Both the position numbers and the translations under genes were made by a program. Shown here piece by piece: positions 45,257-54,083 of a DNA stretch of 64,000 nt (positions are counted from its first letter, which is position 1; each line of letters begins with the position of its first letter). Where the stretch lies: assembly GCA_964446835.1 (NCBI GenBank), contig CAYUQT010000034.1:35814-99813 (forward strand). Direction: 5' to 3'. The notes beneath the pieces were generated by a model. The model was not told the DNA's origin. It searched no databases and saw nothing but the letters and a program-made list of their open reading frames with translations. The DNA is from CAYUQT01 sp964446835 (GTDB lineage: Bacteria; Planctomycetota; Phycisphaerae; UBA1845; JAFGLZ01).

Positions 45257-47398
45257 TTGAGGACCACCGCAATCGTTATTGCATCCGTGACCATGTTGTC
45301 CGCCCTGGCATGTCAGACGGGCCAGATGAGGTCCGCGCCGGAAAAGCTGACACTGACGGGCGTCGAGATCCCTCGGGAGGAACTGGCCGCTGAACGCGTG
45401 GTGCCCCGAAGGACCAACGCCACCAGTGCCCGTGCCCCGGGTGCCGCCCCCGAGCGTTCCCGGACTCCTGTCCCGGCTCCGGCCGAGAGTGTTCAAGCTG
45501 CCAGCCAGCCGGTTGCTCCTGTTGCCCCTCGTCAGACCAAGGTGGAGCCTGTTCCGCCGACACCGCCACCGGCAGAGAATCCGCCGGAACCTTCCGTCGA
45601 ACCGACGCCTGCGGCGCCGACGTCGGCGCCCGCAACGCAGCCGCCCCTGAAGATCGAAAAGGAAGAGGAGGGCGCTCTGGTTCTGGTTCCTTCACAGGGG
45701 CGTCCGATCATGCTGGCCCCGGGCGATACGTTCTACTTCGTGATGCGTCTCCGACGAGCGTTGGGGCAGAGAATCACGTGCTGGCTGGTTCACAGTCAGG
45801 TGCACGATGTCCGATTCCCCCTTCAGGCCGACGTCCGCCTCGGGATCGTTCAGGGGCGATACGGACAGATGATTCTGCAGGTTCCCCCCAAAGTGATCCC
45901 GGGCCTTTACGACATCGAAGTTCAGGGCGAGGGGCGATCCTACTTCAGCCGGCAGAGCGTCAAGGTCGTGGACCAGTGGCGGGATCGGTTCCGGATTGTT
46001 CATCTCTCGAACATGAACATCGACGATCCGGCCGCACCCGAGTTCGATTCCCTTCTGATCGACGAGATCAACCTCCTGGCGCCGGAGTTCATTGTTTGCA
46101 CGGGCGATTTCACACAATGGGGGAGGGCGTTGGGTGACCCGAATGACTGGACGCGGGCACTGCGGTTCCTCGAACGAATCAACGCGCCGGCCTACGTGGT
46201 GTGCGGCGACCACGACGATGAACAGAGCTTTGATCGCTTCGTGGCGGACAATCCGATCGGCACGTTCGACTACGGCAACTACCATGGGATCCTGATGCTG
46301 GATCATTCGGCCCACCGCATCGAGAACGAGCAGGTCAAGTGGCTCAAGAGCGAACTCGAATCCCATCGGAATCTTCGAGGCTTCAACTTCGTTGTGATGC
46401 ACAACGACGAACTCGACGTCCTCGACATGCTCCGGCGACAGGTCGATGACCTGCCCCGTTTTCTGAAGGATCACAAGCTCCGGATGATCGTCACCGGCGG
46501 CCATGCCGACTGGGATCTCCGGGAATTCGCCACCAAACTGAAGGACCTTCAGGGACCGGGCGGGCTCGTCTATGTGCGCACACACGAGTCCAGCACCTGC
46601 ATGCACGATCGTGCGACCGGTGTCAGCCGATATCGCGTGATCGAGATCAATGACAACGAGATCGACTGTGTTTATCCCGACGACATTGCTACCAGTACCG
46701 TCCAGCATTCGGTTCCGGTGGGACGTCTTCGGACGTTCTACAGCCGTCCCAACGACGGAACCTCCGACCAGGTCATCGCGACGGTTCAAAACGCCTTGAA
46801 TCAGGGCTTCGAGAATTGCCGAATCTGGCTCCGAGTAGCCAAGCGAGGTCAGAACAAACCGGCCGTAGCAGGGGGGGAACTGGTGCGAGTGCTCGATGGA
46901 CAGACTCATTGGGTCTGCGAGGTGCGCGTGGACCTCCCCGACAAGGGAGGTGTCAAGGTGATGGCCGCCTCGGAGAGTGCCCTCCTGCCGCCGCAAGTTC
47001 CAGTGACGGTGACGATGACCATGGAAGGAACGACTCAGCCTGCGACGACCACACGCAGTTCGGCCCTGTCGCTGACCTTCACACAGGAGCACGCGGACGA
47101 CGGGATGGTGTTCTACCGCTCATCCCAGAAGGCGGCGATTGTCCTGACGAATTCGACCTCGGCGGCACAGGAAGTCTGGCCCATCGTTCGCCTCAACGGT
47201 GACGAACTGCCTCTCGTCAGTGCCGGCGGTGATCGCCGCCCACTGACGATCGAGCCCGGACGTTCCGTATCCATACCCCTGAGGCTCGTGCTCGGTCGTA
47301 TCAGCCCGGGGCATCATCAGCTACAGGTGTTCTTCCTTTCCGATCCGCTGAAACGGTTGACGGTGTTCCCGACAACCCTCAAATGGACCGCTCGATAG
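45257..47398 (+). CDS. Lipoprotein with degenerate metallophosphoesterase domain
   Basis: A 713-residue protein starting with TTG 45257, behind GGAGA. The signal ends in SALAC, a lipobox-like site at C19. Residues 45-135 are proline/alanine-rich linker. Residues 245-460 have the calcineurin-like phosphoesterase fold, but the ligand motifs are altered: HLSNMN in place of DxH, TGDFTQWG, GDHD in place of GNHD, and GGHADW in place of GHxH. The domain may be catalytically dead or bind metal differently. Beta-rich domains follow to the C-terminus. It is followed closely by the YkgJ-type gene. Confidence 0.72.
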   Translation: MRTTAIVIASVTMLSALACQTGQMRSAPEKLTLTGVEIPREELAAERVVPRRTNATSARAPGAAPERSRTPVPAPAESVQAASQPVAPVAPRQTKVEPVPPTPPPAENPPEPSVEPTPAAPTSAPATQPPLKIEKEEEGALVLVPSQGRPIMLAPGDTFYFVMRLRRALGQRITCWLVHSQVHDVRFPLQADVRLGIVQGRYGQMILQVPPKVIPGLYDIEVQGEGRSYFSRQSVKVVDQWRDRFRIVHLSNMNIDDPAAPEFDSLLIDEINLLAPEFIVCTGDFTQWGRALGDPNDWTRALRFLERINAPAYVVCGDHDDEQSFDRFVADNPIGTFDYGNYHGILMLDHSAHRIENEQVKWLKSELESHRNLRGFNFVVMHNDELDVLDMLRRQVDDLPRFLKDHKLRMIVTGGHADWDLREFATKLKDLQGPGGLVYVRTHESSTCMHDRATGVSRYRVIEINDNEIDCVYPDDIATSTVQHSVPVGRLRTFYSRPNDGTSDQVIATVQNALNQGFENCRIWLRVAKRGQNKPAVAGGELVRVLDGQTHWVCEVRVDLPDKGGVKVMAASESALLPPQVPVTVTMTMEGTTQPATTTRSSALSLTFTQEHADDGMVFYRSSQKAAIVLTNSTSAAQEVWPIVRLNGDELPLVSAGGDRRPLTIEPGRSVSIPLRLVLGRISPGHHQLQVFFLSDPLKRLTVFPTTLKWTAR

Positions 47399-47412
47399 GG
47401 CCCGACCTGAGC

Positions 47413-47799
47413 ATGGCAAACGACAACTGCATTCGCTGTGGTGCCAGGTGCTGCCGCTACATGGCACTACCCATCAATGAACCCGAAACTCCGGGCGACT
47501 TCAATGACATCCGCTGGTTCTTGCTGCACGAGGGAATCAGCGTTTTTGTCGAAGACGGAGACTGGTATGTCCAGGTCGACAACCCCTGCAAGGCGCTGAC
47601 GAGCAAGGGACTGTGCTCTGTCTACGAGAATCGACCGAGAATCTGCCGCAAGTACAATCTGGCCGAGTGCGAGCACACGAATCCGGATGGCAAATGGGAA
47701 GTGCTCTTCAAGACCCCGGAAGACTGTACGGCCTACGAGAAGAAGTACCTTCGCGAAAAGCGCCGCAAGGCGGCCCGGCGAAGGCGGTCGCGCAAATGA
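47413..47799 (+). CDS. YkgJ family cysteine cluster protein
   Basis: A 128-residue cytoplasmic protein with the cysteine pattern of the YkgJ/CxxCxxCC family: CIRCGARCCRYM near the N-terminus, then NPCKAL, GLCSVYENRPRICRKY and ECEH. Members bind zinc or an iron-sulfur cluster; their role is not settled. The C-terminus is strongly basic (EKRRKAARRRRSRK), which suggests contact with nucleic acid. I start at ATG 47413; an ATG at 47383 overlapping the previous stop is possible. Confidence 0.8.
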   Translation: MANDNCIRCGARCCRYMALPINEPETPGDFNDIRWFLLHEGISVFVEDGDWYVQVDNPCKALTSKGLCSVYENRPRICRKYNLAECEHTNPDGKWEVLFKTPEDCTAYEKKYLREKRRKAARRRRSRK

Positions 47800-47979
47800 G
47801 GCTGGCACGTGGCGGTCTTGCTCGCATGGCCCGAACCCGGAACTCCGGCATATCCCCCACGCACATCCGACCCTTTTCACACTGAGTCAGGCGGAGTACA
47901 CTCGCTGCGACAGCAGCCGACGTTGGGCGGGTGCCGTAACGATCGACGCCGGCCGGAAGATTAAGGCAGGGAAGGTTTC

Positions 47980-49281
47980 ATGAAGATTCAGCGTGTACGG
48001 GGCACAAGAGATTTCTACCCGGAAGACATCGCTCTGCGAAACTCCATTTTCAACGCCTGGCGACGGGTATCCGTACGCAACGGATTCACCGAATACGACG
48101 GTCCGCTTCTGGAGTACCTCGACCTCTATCGAGCCAAGAGCGGCGATGAGATTGTCGGGCAGGTCTTTACAATCAACCGCGGGGGCGAAGAGCTGGCCAT
48201 CCGACCCGAGATGACGCCTACTCTCGCTCGCATGATCAACGCCAAGGTTCAGTCCCTGCCTCGTCCGGTCAAATGGTTCACGATCGGCGCCTTCTACCGC
48301 GGGGAGCGCCCTCAACGAGGCCGGCTCCGCGAGTTTTACCAATGGAACGTGGACGTTGTCGGTTCAGACGAAGCGGTCGCCGATGCCGAGTGCATCTTCG
48401 TAGCGATCGACCTGTTCCGAACCATGGGACTGACTCCCGAAGATGTGTCGGTTCGCATTAACGATCGGCGACTGCTCGCGGCGATCCTCGACGGACTCGG
48501 CATCCCGAGGGAATCCCACCCCCAGGCGTTCCAGCTCATCGACAAGGCCGAGAAGATGGAGGCCGACAAGTTCGCGGATGCCTGGAATGAAGCCCTCGGA
48601 TCCACCGTACGCTACGATCGGATGGAGCCGCTTCTGGCGCTGGATTCCTGGACGAGTCTTCGATCGTGCGGTCATCCGGTTCTCTCGACGGATGCGGTGG
48701 GGCGGTGTGTCGATGAACTCAGCAGGGTGTATCACGTGCTCGATCTCTTTGGAGTCTCGGACTATTGCACATACAGCATGAAGGTTGTTCGCGGGCTGGC
48801 ATATTACACGGGCGTCGTCTTCGAAGGCTTCGATCGCAAGGGCGAATTGCGGGCAATTTGCGGTGGCGGTCGGTACGATAATCTCCTGTCGGTTCTGGGT
48901 GGGCCCAACCTTTCCGGTATCGGATTCGGTATGGGCGACGTGACGCTGGCCGAGCTTCTGACCGAGCGCGGGCGGCAGCCAGAGGACACCGCCCGTCTGG
49001 ATGTCTACGTGGTCGTGGCTGATGAGTCGGTACGAGAGGAGGCCATCCGTCTGGTGGCGGATCTGCGCGGCAGGGGGGTCGCAGCCGATTTCCCCTACAA
49101 GAAGCAGGCGATCGGCAAGCAGATGTCCCTGGCGGCCTCTCGCGGGGCCCGCCGTTGCGCGATTCTTGGGTCAGAGACTCGGGAACGAAAGTGTATCGGC
49201 GTCAAAGACCTCGCAACAGGGCAACAGGTTGAAAGGTCCTGGCAGGCCTTCCTCGAAAACCCCCTGGCACCGTTGGACTGA
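47980..49281 (+). CDS. hisS: Histidyl-tRNA synthetase
   Basis: A 433-residue class II synthetase that charges tRNA(His). VRGTRDFYPED opens the protein, with motif 2 in FYRGERPQRGRLREFYQWNVD and the histidine motifs LAYYTGVVFEGFD and GGGRYDNLL. The anticodon-binding domain follows after residue 340 (LDVYVVVADESVREEAI). GAAGG lies 5 bases before the ATG. The downstream nuclease-like gene starts one base after the stop, so they are cotranscribed. Confidence 0.95.
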   Translation: MKIQRVRGTRDFYPEDIALRNSIFNAWRRVSVRNGFTEYDGPLLEYLDLYRAKSGDEIVGQVFTINRGGEELAIRPEMTPTLARMINAKVQSLPRPVKWFTIGAFYRGERPQRGRLREFYQWNVDVVGSDEAVADAECIFVAIDLFRTMGLTPEDVSVRINDRRLLAAILDGLGIPRESHPQAFQLIDKAEKMEADKFADAWNEALGSTVRYDRMEPLLALDSWTSLRSCGHPVLSTDAVGRCVDELSRVYHVLDLFGVSDYCTYSMKVVRGLAYYTGVVFEGFDRKGELRAICGGGRYDNLLSVLGGPNLSGIGFGMGDVTLAELLTERGRQPEDTARLDVYVVVADESVREEAIRLVADLRGRGVAADFPYKKQAIGKQMSLAASRGARRCAILGSETRERKCIGVKDLATGQQVERSWQAFLENPLAPLD

Positions 49282-49282
49282 C

Positions 49283-49879
49283 ATGGCTCGGCGGAGCATC
49301 CATTACGAGGCGGCGTTCGAGGACTTCCTCCGATCCGAAGGCGTTCCCTATGTCGCCGTCGACGAGGCCCGAAAGGCCATATTCGCCGGTGCGAGGATAA
49401 AGTCCTTCGATTTCCTGGTCTACGGCCAAGGTTCGGCCACCTGGCTGGCCGACATCAAGGGGCGACGGTTTCCGTACGATTTTGACGGGGCGCGATCCTA
49501 CTGGGAGAACTGGGTCACCGGGGCCGATCTGGAGGGTCTGCGGTCGTGGCAGGAAGCGTTCGGTGGACCCTTTCGGGCGGCATTTGTGTTCGCCTACTGG
49601 CTGGAGGGGCCCGAGAAGGCCTGGCCCAGAACCCTCATCCACACGTACCGAGACCGGTTTTACGGCTTCCTGGCCGTCCCGCTTGCAGATTACGCGGCGC
49701 TCTGCCGCCGTCGTTCCACCCGGTGGGACACCTTCTCAGTGCCCCGCGGCCGATTTCGGGAAATCGTTCGTCCCGTGCATCACTGGTGGCGGTCCGACGG
49801 CCGGCAGGGGGTTTACTCATCCGTGGCTCAACCTATAATGACGGGTGTCGAGGCTGAATCGAGTGTAACCGAGGTCTGA
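49283..49879 (+). CDS. HYE-type conserved protein with PD-(D/E)XK-like motif
   Basis: A 198-residue protein of a type recurring in planctomycetes. It opens with IHYEAAFEDFLRSEGVPY, and KSFDFLVYGQGSATWLADIK resembles the D-x(n)-D-x-K active site of PD-(D/E)XK nucleases. A further conserved aromatic core follows (ARSYWENWVTGADLEGLRSW). It probably binds or cuts nucleic acid, but this is inference from the motif. It starts one base after the hisS stop, so translation is coupled to it. Confidence 0.7.
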   Translation: MARRSIHYEAAFEDFLRSEGVPYVAVDEARKAIFAGARIKSFDFLVYGQGSATWLADIKGRRFPYDFDGARSYWENWVTGADLEGLRSWQEAFGGPFRAAFVFAYWLEGPEKAWPRTLIHTYRDRFYGFLAVPLADYAALCRRRSTRWDTFSVPRGRFREIVRPVHHWWRSDGRQGVYSSVAQPIMTGVEAESSVTEV

Positions 49880-49882
49880 TGA

Positions 49883-50203
49883 ATGACTCGCCTTCTCTCC
49901 TGCAAGTGTCTCCAGGTCGCCGGCACCGTGGCTGTGCTCGCACTGGTCGTGTTCCCAACGCAACTGGCGGCGGCCGACGCGTTCGGACGTAGCGATCCAA
50001 ACACCGATCAGGCCCGTCCGGCCAGTCGATACCCGCTCGAAGCAGAGATTGCACCTGACCAATACATCCAGACATGGCTCTGGGTGTTCAGCTCCATTAT
50101 GCTTCTGCTCATCGGGTGGCTCTGCTTCAAGCCCACTCGCGTGGAGAAATTGAAGATTCGCAGATCGCCGGCCAAGAAACAGGCTTCGGCGAAGAAGAAA
50201 TAG
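49883..50203 (+). CDS. Small membrane protein, unknown function
   Basis: A 106-residue protein starting 3 bases after the upstream stop. Residues 8-30 look like a signal or membrane helix (LQVAGTVAVLALVVFPTQLA), and residues 62-82 form a second helix (WLWVFSSIMLLLIGWLCF). The tail is lysine-rich (RRSPAKKQASAKKK), which suggests a cytoplasmic C-terminus. It has no recognised domain. It is the first of three consecutive small membrane proteins. Confidence 0.65.
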   Translation: MTRLLSCKCLQVAGTVAVLALVVFPTQLAAADAFGRSDPNTDQARPASRYPLEAEIAPDQYIQTWLWVFSSIMLLLIGWLCFKPTRVEKLKIRRSPAKKQASAKKK

Positions 50204-50241
50204 AACTACGTTCACAGGATACCATTGGAGGCAAGGGTGTT

Positions 50242-50559
50242 ATGAACAAGCGAGCGATGATCGTCTTGCTCGTTGGGGTCAACCTGGTCTTGCTGGCCGG
50301 GCTGATTCTCACGGCCTACGACCTGCCGAAAGCCCACGCCCAAGGCGTTGGGATGTCCGCGAACTACATGATGTCCGCCGGACAGATCGAAACGGGGCTC
50401 GATGCCCTGTACATCGTCGACATGACGGAGGGCGATCTGACCGTCGTCCTGGTCAACAAGCAGGGCAACAAGCCGCAGATCGTCTCCCGACAGAGAAGTC
50501 GAAACCTGCAAGATGATCTGGCCAGAGGCGCCGGCGGCGAACGGCGAAGGAATCGCTAG
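50242..50559 (+). CDS. Small exported or anchored protein, paralogue of the next gene
   Basis: A 105-residue protein starting at ATG 50242 behind GGAGG. An N-terminal hydrophobic segment (MIVLLVGVNLVLLAGLIL) is followed by SANYMMSAGQIETGLDALYI and VDMTEGDLTVVLVN. The same pattern recurs in the next gene (GNYLMATGQ, LWILDAKSGNLGMYYFD), so the two arose by duplication. The shared unit looks like a short beta structure facing the periplasm. Function unknown. Confidence 0.68.
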   Translation: MNKRAMIVLLVGVNLVLLAGLILTAYDLPKAHAQGVGMSANYMMSAGQIETGLDALYIVDMTEGDLTVVLVNKQGNKPQIVSRQRSRNLQDDLARGAGGERRRNR

Positions 50560-50579
50560 ACTTACCGGGAGCATCTATC

Positions 50580-50858
50580 ATGAACCATCAGAACATGATT
50601 ATCGGCGTGTTGACGGTGACGGCTACGATCCTCCTGGTCGGTCTGATTCTACTGGGAACGCTCACACAACAGCCGGCACATGCCGTCGGACAGAACGATC
50701 GGTGCGGCAATTACCTCATGGCCACCGGACAGTGGAATGGCAATCGCGAGCTCCTCTGGATTCTCGATGCCAAGAGTGGCAACCTCGGCATGTACTACTT
50801 TGACTCGCAGAGGGCACGCATCGAACTGGCCGACATGGATAACCTGCAACAACCCTGA
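50580..50858 (+). CDS. Small exported or anchored protein, paralogue of the previous gene
   Basis: A 92-residue protein with N-terminal membrane segment (IIGVLTVTATILLVGLILLG) and the motif NDRCGNYLMATGQWNGNREL followed by LWILDAKSGNLGMYYFD. It starts 20 bases after its paralogue. It adds a cysteine near the start of the shared unit. It ends 127 bases before bioB. No known family. Confidence 0.66.
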   Translation: MNHQNMIIGVLTVTATILLVGLILLGTLTQQPAHAVGQNDRCGNYLMATGQWNGNRELLWILDAKSGNLGMYYFDSQRARIELADMDNLQQP

Positions 50859-50985
50859 CATTCTGCTGTTGCACATACTCATGAACCTGGAGGTTCCTGT
50901 GCGGGGAGATCCATCTCTGCGCACGTACCCTGTGTGCATGGAACGTGCCCGGAAGGGCGGGGGCATCGCCTGAATCGAGCCAACC

Positions 50986-52002
50986 GTGGATAGTTCGATC
51001 CAACGTATTGCTGACATCGCCGCGGAAGCCCTGAACGGTCGCGCGGCGTCTCGCTCCGACGCCGAATTCCTTGTCTCGATCGGGAATGATCTGCTGGAAG
51101 ACCTGTTCTATTGGGCCAATCGAATCCGCCTCCGATGGTGCGGTCCCGAGATCCATCTATGCTCCATCATTCCTGCCAGGTTTGGCGGCTGCTCCGAGGA
51201 CTGCAAGTTCTGTGCCCAGTCCGCCCGATACCAGACCCAAACCGGCGTGAGACAGGTCGCCGCCGACGAAATGGTATCGGCTGCCCGTAAAGCCCACGAA
51301 CAATGCCAAAGCAGTTGCTTTGGCATCGTCACCAGCGGCCGCGGAATTCCTTCGACACAATTCGACGACATTGAGAACGCCATTCGGCAGATCCAGTCGG
51401 AAGGGCGGGTCAACTCGTGCGCGTCCCTCGGGCTCCTGACTGAACAGCAGGCACAGCGATTGGCAAAGGCCGGACTCCGACGGTACAACCACAATCTGGA
51501 GACGGGGAAGCGATTGTATCCACACCTTGTGACCACCCACAAGTATGAAGATCGCCTGAACACGCTCAAGATCGCCCGAAAGGCCGGCTTGCAGCTCTGT
51601 GCGGGAGGCATCTTCGGGGTAGGCGAGTCCTGGGACGATCGGCTCGATCTTGCCTTTGAGATTCAATCGCTGTCGCCCGAGATCGTGCCATTGAACTTTC
51701 TGCTTCCAATCCCAGGTACCCCATTGGAGGGTTCCGCTTCGTTGCCCGCCCTTGAAATCCTCAAGATCATCGCCGTCTTTCGCTTTGCCGCGATCAAGAC
51801 CAGAATCAACATCGCCGGTGGGAGGGAGCGTGGCCTCCGAGACCTCCAGAGCTGGATATTCCGGGCGGGGGCCAATGGTATGCTGATCGGCAATCTCCTG
51901 GCCACATGCGGCCGTGCGCCGGAAGCAGACCTCCAGATGCTCAAAGACCTGAACCTACCAGTGGCCGCACGCGACCAGGGGATTGCCAGAGGTGGGGAGT
52001 AG
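50986..52002 (+). CDS. bioB: Biotin synthase
   Basis: BioB inserts sulfur into dethiobiotin with two radical SAM turnovers. The cluster motif is GGCSEDCKFCAQSARY, and VTSGRG, YNHNLETGKRLYPHLVTTHKYEDR and GGIFGVGESWDDRL are conserved. The 2Fe-2S ligand arginine is in FAAIKTRINIAGGRE. The 338-residue protein starts with GTG 50986. No other biotin gene is adjacent. Confidence 0.95.
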   Translation: MDSSIQRIADIAAEALNGRAASRSDAEFLVSIGNDLLEDLFYWANRIRLRWCGPEIHLCSIIPARFGGCSEDCKFCAQSARYQTQTGVRQVAADEMVSAARKAHEQCQSSCFGIVTSGRGIPSTQFDDIENAIRQIQSEGRVNSCASLGLLTEQQAQRLAKAGLRRYNHNLETGKRLYPHLVTTHKYEDRLNTLKIARKAGLQLCAGGIFGVGESWDDRLDLAFEIQSLSPEIVPLNFLLPIPGTPLEGSASLPALEILKIIAVFRFAAIKTRINIAGGRERGLRDLQSWIFRAGANGMLIGNLLATCGRAPEADLQMLKDLNLPVAARDQGIARGGE

Positions 52003-52163
52003 CCGAGTGATTGCGTAGCGAGATTGGAAGCGCAACATAACAGGCATTATCGGACGTTGTATATGAACCACAATTGCCAAAGCGACACAAGCACCACAAC
52101 CGTTTGCCATATAATGGCTTAACGAACAATCCATCCCTATCGAAACGTTCGCCGCCCTGGGGA

Positions 52164-52412
52164 CTACCAGCGAGGCTCTGTGTCTTCGCCGGCTTCCTCT
52201 AGTGAGGCCATCGCATGCAGGGATGATTCACCGAGTGGGATCGCTTCGGTGATCAGTCGGACCAGGGCAGCCAAGTCCGCCTGATCCAGACCGATCCGGC
52301 CATCGGCTACCTGATCCGCGATCTCGGTAAGCAGGAGCCCTTCGCTACCGGAGCGACATCGGAAGATGAACGTCTCCCCGTCCTTGCGGAGCGTCCATTG
52401 GTGCTGACCCAT
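52164..52412 (-). CDS. Small cytoplasmic protein, unknown function
   Basis: An 82-residue protein starting at ATG 52412, with AAGGAG 7 bases upstream, which decides against a longer frame from 52532. Sequence GQHQWTLRKDGETFIFRCRS suggests a short beta sheet, then helices (LTEIADQVADGRIGLDQADL). No cysteine pattern, signal or known domain is visible. It stands alone between bioB and the winged-helix regulator. Confidence 0.6.
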   Translation of the reverse strand: MGQHQWTLRKDGETFIFRCRSGSEGLLLTEIADQVADGRIGLDQADLAALVRLITEAIPLGESSLHAMASLEEAGEDTEPRW

Positions 52413-52623
52413 GGCGAACTCCTTTCGCCTTAAATACAACCCGCCGCGAGACAAACGCAGCTCGCTTTCTGATATTAGAATCGGCATCTGGAGGCCTTGG
52501 ACTCCAACAATGTCGGCCTCGGAAACGGTCAATCAGCGGGAATCAGACGTTACCCAGCTTGCGGGGAACCGCTGGCGTGCCATTATCTCTGCCTGGGCCC
52601 AAGCAAGGAACCGGTGTCGACCG

Positions 52624-53190
52624 TCAAACGACGTCCTGAATGGAACCTATGGAACATGCCACGATCAGGAGGTTCCGGCCGATTGGTGTGAGTTGATAGA
52701 CATCTCGTGTTCCCACCGTGAGCACACCGGCCAGTCGAAGCTCGCGAAGATGGTGATACATCGGCCCGGCCTTGAGGGGAACCCTCTCTCGAAGGTCGCC
52801 GTAGTTCACAGCACCGCAGAATACCGCCTTCACAATCGCTACCCGCTGAGGATGAGCAAGGGCGGACATCCAGCGGGCAATCTGCTCGTTGGAGAGGCCT
52901 TCGACAAACTGGTGACGCGGGCGACGGGCCGGAACTCGATACAATCGACGTACCCCCCCCACCTGGATGTGCCTTTCTGTCCCCTGTGACTCCAGAATAA
53001 GAAGCTGCGTTCCAACGCCGTACCAGTTCTCGCCCTTTCGCAGCCGGATAGAGTTCTGCGGGTTCAGGGAATTCCTGCCTCGTGATCCGCCCCCCCTTCC
53101 GGTCGTAGACGGCCTCCGCCGCCTTCGGGGCAAAGATGACGACGCTGGGACGTTCTTGGGAACGCTTCGGTGAATTGTTGATCGGGCCAT
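52624..53190 (-). CDS. Winged-helix (ArsR-like) regulator with doubtful N-terminus
   Basis: Residues 105-180 form a winged helix-turn-helix: MSALAHPQRVAIVKAVF, GDLRERVPLKAGPMYHHLRE and LRLAGVLTVGTRDVYQLT. It looks like an ArsR/HTH_20 repressor. The upstream half is odd. The frame read from ATG 53190 (GGAG 9 bases upstream) is arginine-rich, while another frame upstream of a seven-G tract near 53088-53094 gives better sequence (RPSVVIFAPKAAEAVYDR). So a frameshift at the G tract is likely. An AT-rich palindromic region lies just upstream and may be its operator. Confidence 0.6.
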   Translation of the reverse strand: MARSTIHRSVPKNVPASSSLPRRRRRPSTTGRGGGSRGRNSLNPQNSIRLRKGENWYGVGTQLLILESQGTERHIQVGGVRRLYRVPARRPRHQFVEGLSNEQIARWMSALAHPQRVAIVKAVFCGAVNYGDLRERVPLKAGPMYHHLRELRLAGVLTVGTRDVYQLTPIGRNLLIVACSIGSIQDVV

Positions 53191-53240
53191 GGTGAGCCAC
53201 TCCAGGATAATGTGTGATGCTCAGACAGCCACCCATGTGC

Positions 53241-53289
53241 TATATATTAGTATAACATAATACCAGTATTACAGCATAGTATAATATAT
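53241..53289 (-). promoter_or_regulatory. AT-rich palindromic promoter/operator before the winged-helix gene
   Basis: A 49-base A+T-rich island in GC-rich DNA. TAATACCAGTATTA at 53258-53271 is an inverted repeat with arms TAATAC and GTATTA. Outer sequences related to TATATTA (left) and TAATATA (right) flank it. Several TATAAT-like hexamers fall inside. It probably combines a promoter with an operator for autoregulation by the adjacent regulator. Confidence 0.5.
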
Positions 53290-53330
53290 GACGCCACAAT
53301 GATGATCGCATCCAATGGTCATGTCGCCCG

Positions 53331-54083
53331 CTAGAACCGCCGATGCCCTTGTGACACCACCTCCGCGTCGTCGCCTTCGCCGATGTCTTGAATGCTGTAC
53401 TCACCTCCCGGTGAGAAAGCCTTCAGATGCGAGGGATCTGCCAGAACCATCGCGGACTCCGTCGCTGACGCGAGCCGGTAACCCTCGCTTGTCGAGTCTA
53501 CTCGAACGACTCTACCGTCGAAGAGACGCGGCACCACGCGCATCTTCATGACCGACGTGCTGCTACTGAATGAACTCGCCTTGGTGTTGACCTCTCCGAT
53601 GCGCCCCCGTGCAACGATCAGGGGCATATTCACCGTCAGGCGTACCAGACCCTCGTCACCCCTTTCAATGCCCTCAAGGGTGTACACCGACGGATAGCCG
53701 TAGCCGGGATTGCGAAACAATACCTTCTGTCCGATCTGCGGACGTGCCGATAACGACGCCGAATCCGGGCGAATCACGACGGTTCGATCTGTTGGACTCA
53801 CACGGACGACGCGCCCGTGGAAGTCACCGGGCAACTCCATGCTCGCTCCGGCGCAGGAGAGACGGCGCCCCCCTGCCAGCATCATCGATTTCACCATCCC
53901 TCGTTCAAGCGTCACCAGCCCAAATCGCCCCACGCTCGTCACCGTCAGGCCCTCGGCATTGAACGTGTGGGGGTTCTCTCCGTCAATAGCAGCGACTGCG
54001 ATGTCCGTCCGCAGCTCCCCTTGCCGGTTGATCGCCTGAATTCGAAGAGCTACCGTCTGATCTCCACTCGACGAACCGCTCAA
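53331..54083 (-). CDS. Probable C-terminal continuation of the heparinase-like protein, separate frame
   Basis: A 250-residue frame beginning at TTG 54083 and overlapping the stop of the heparinase-like gene by 4 bases. It has no signal peptide. The sequence is beta-rich (VALRIQAINRQGELRTDIAV, GLTVTSVGRFGLVTLERG, GRVVRVSPTDRTVVIRP). That resembles the tail expected after the ligand-binding part of heparinase II/III-like proteins. Reading across the boundary would give HSQELSGSSSGDQ, so the two frames are probably one protein split by a frameshift, or a coupled second subunit. Confidence 0.55.
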   Translation of the reverse strand: MSGSSSGDQTVALRIQAINRQGELRTDIAVAAIDGENPHTFNAEGLTVTSVGRFGLVTLERGMVKSMMLAGGRRLSCAGASMELPGDFHGRVVRVSPTDRTVVIRPDSASLSARPQIGQKVLFRNPGYGYPSVYTLEGIERGDEGLVRLTVNMPLIVARGRIGEVNTKASSFSSSTSVMKMRVVPRLFDGRVVRVDSTSEGYRLASATESAMVLADPSHLKAFSPGGEYSIQDIGEGDDAEVVSQGHRRF

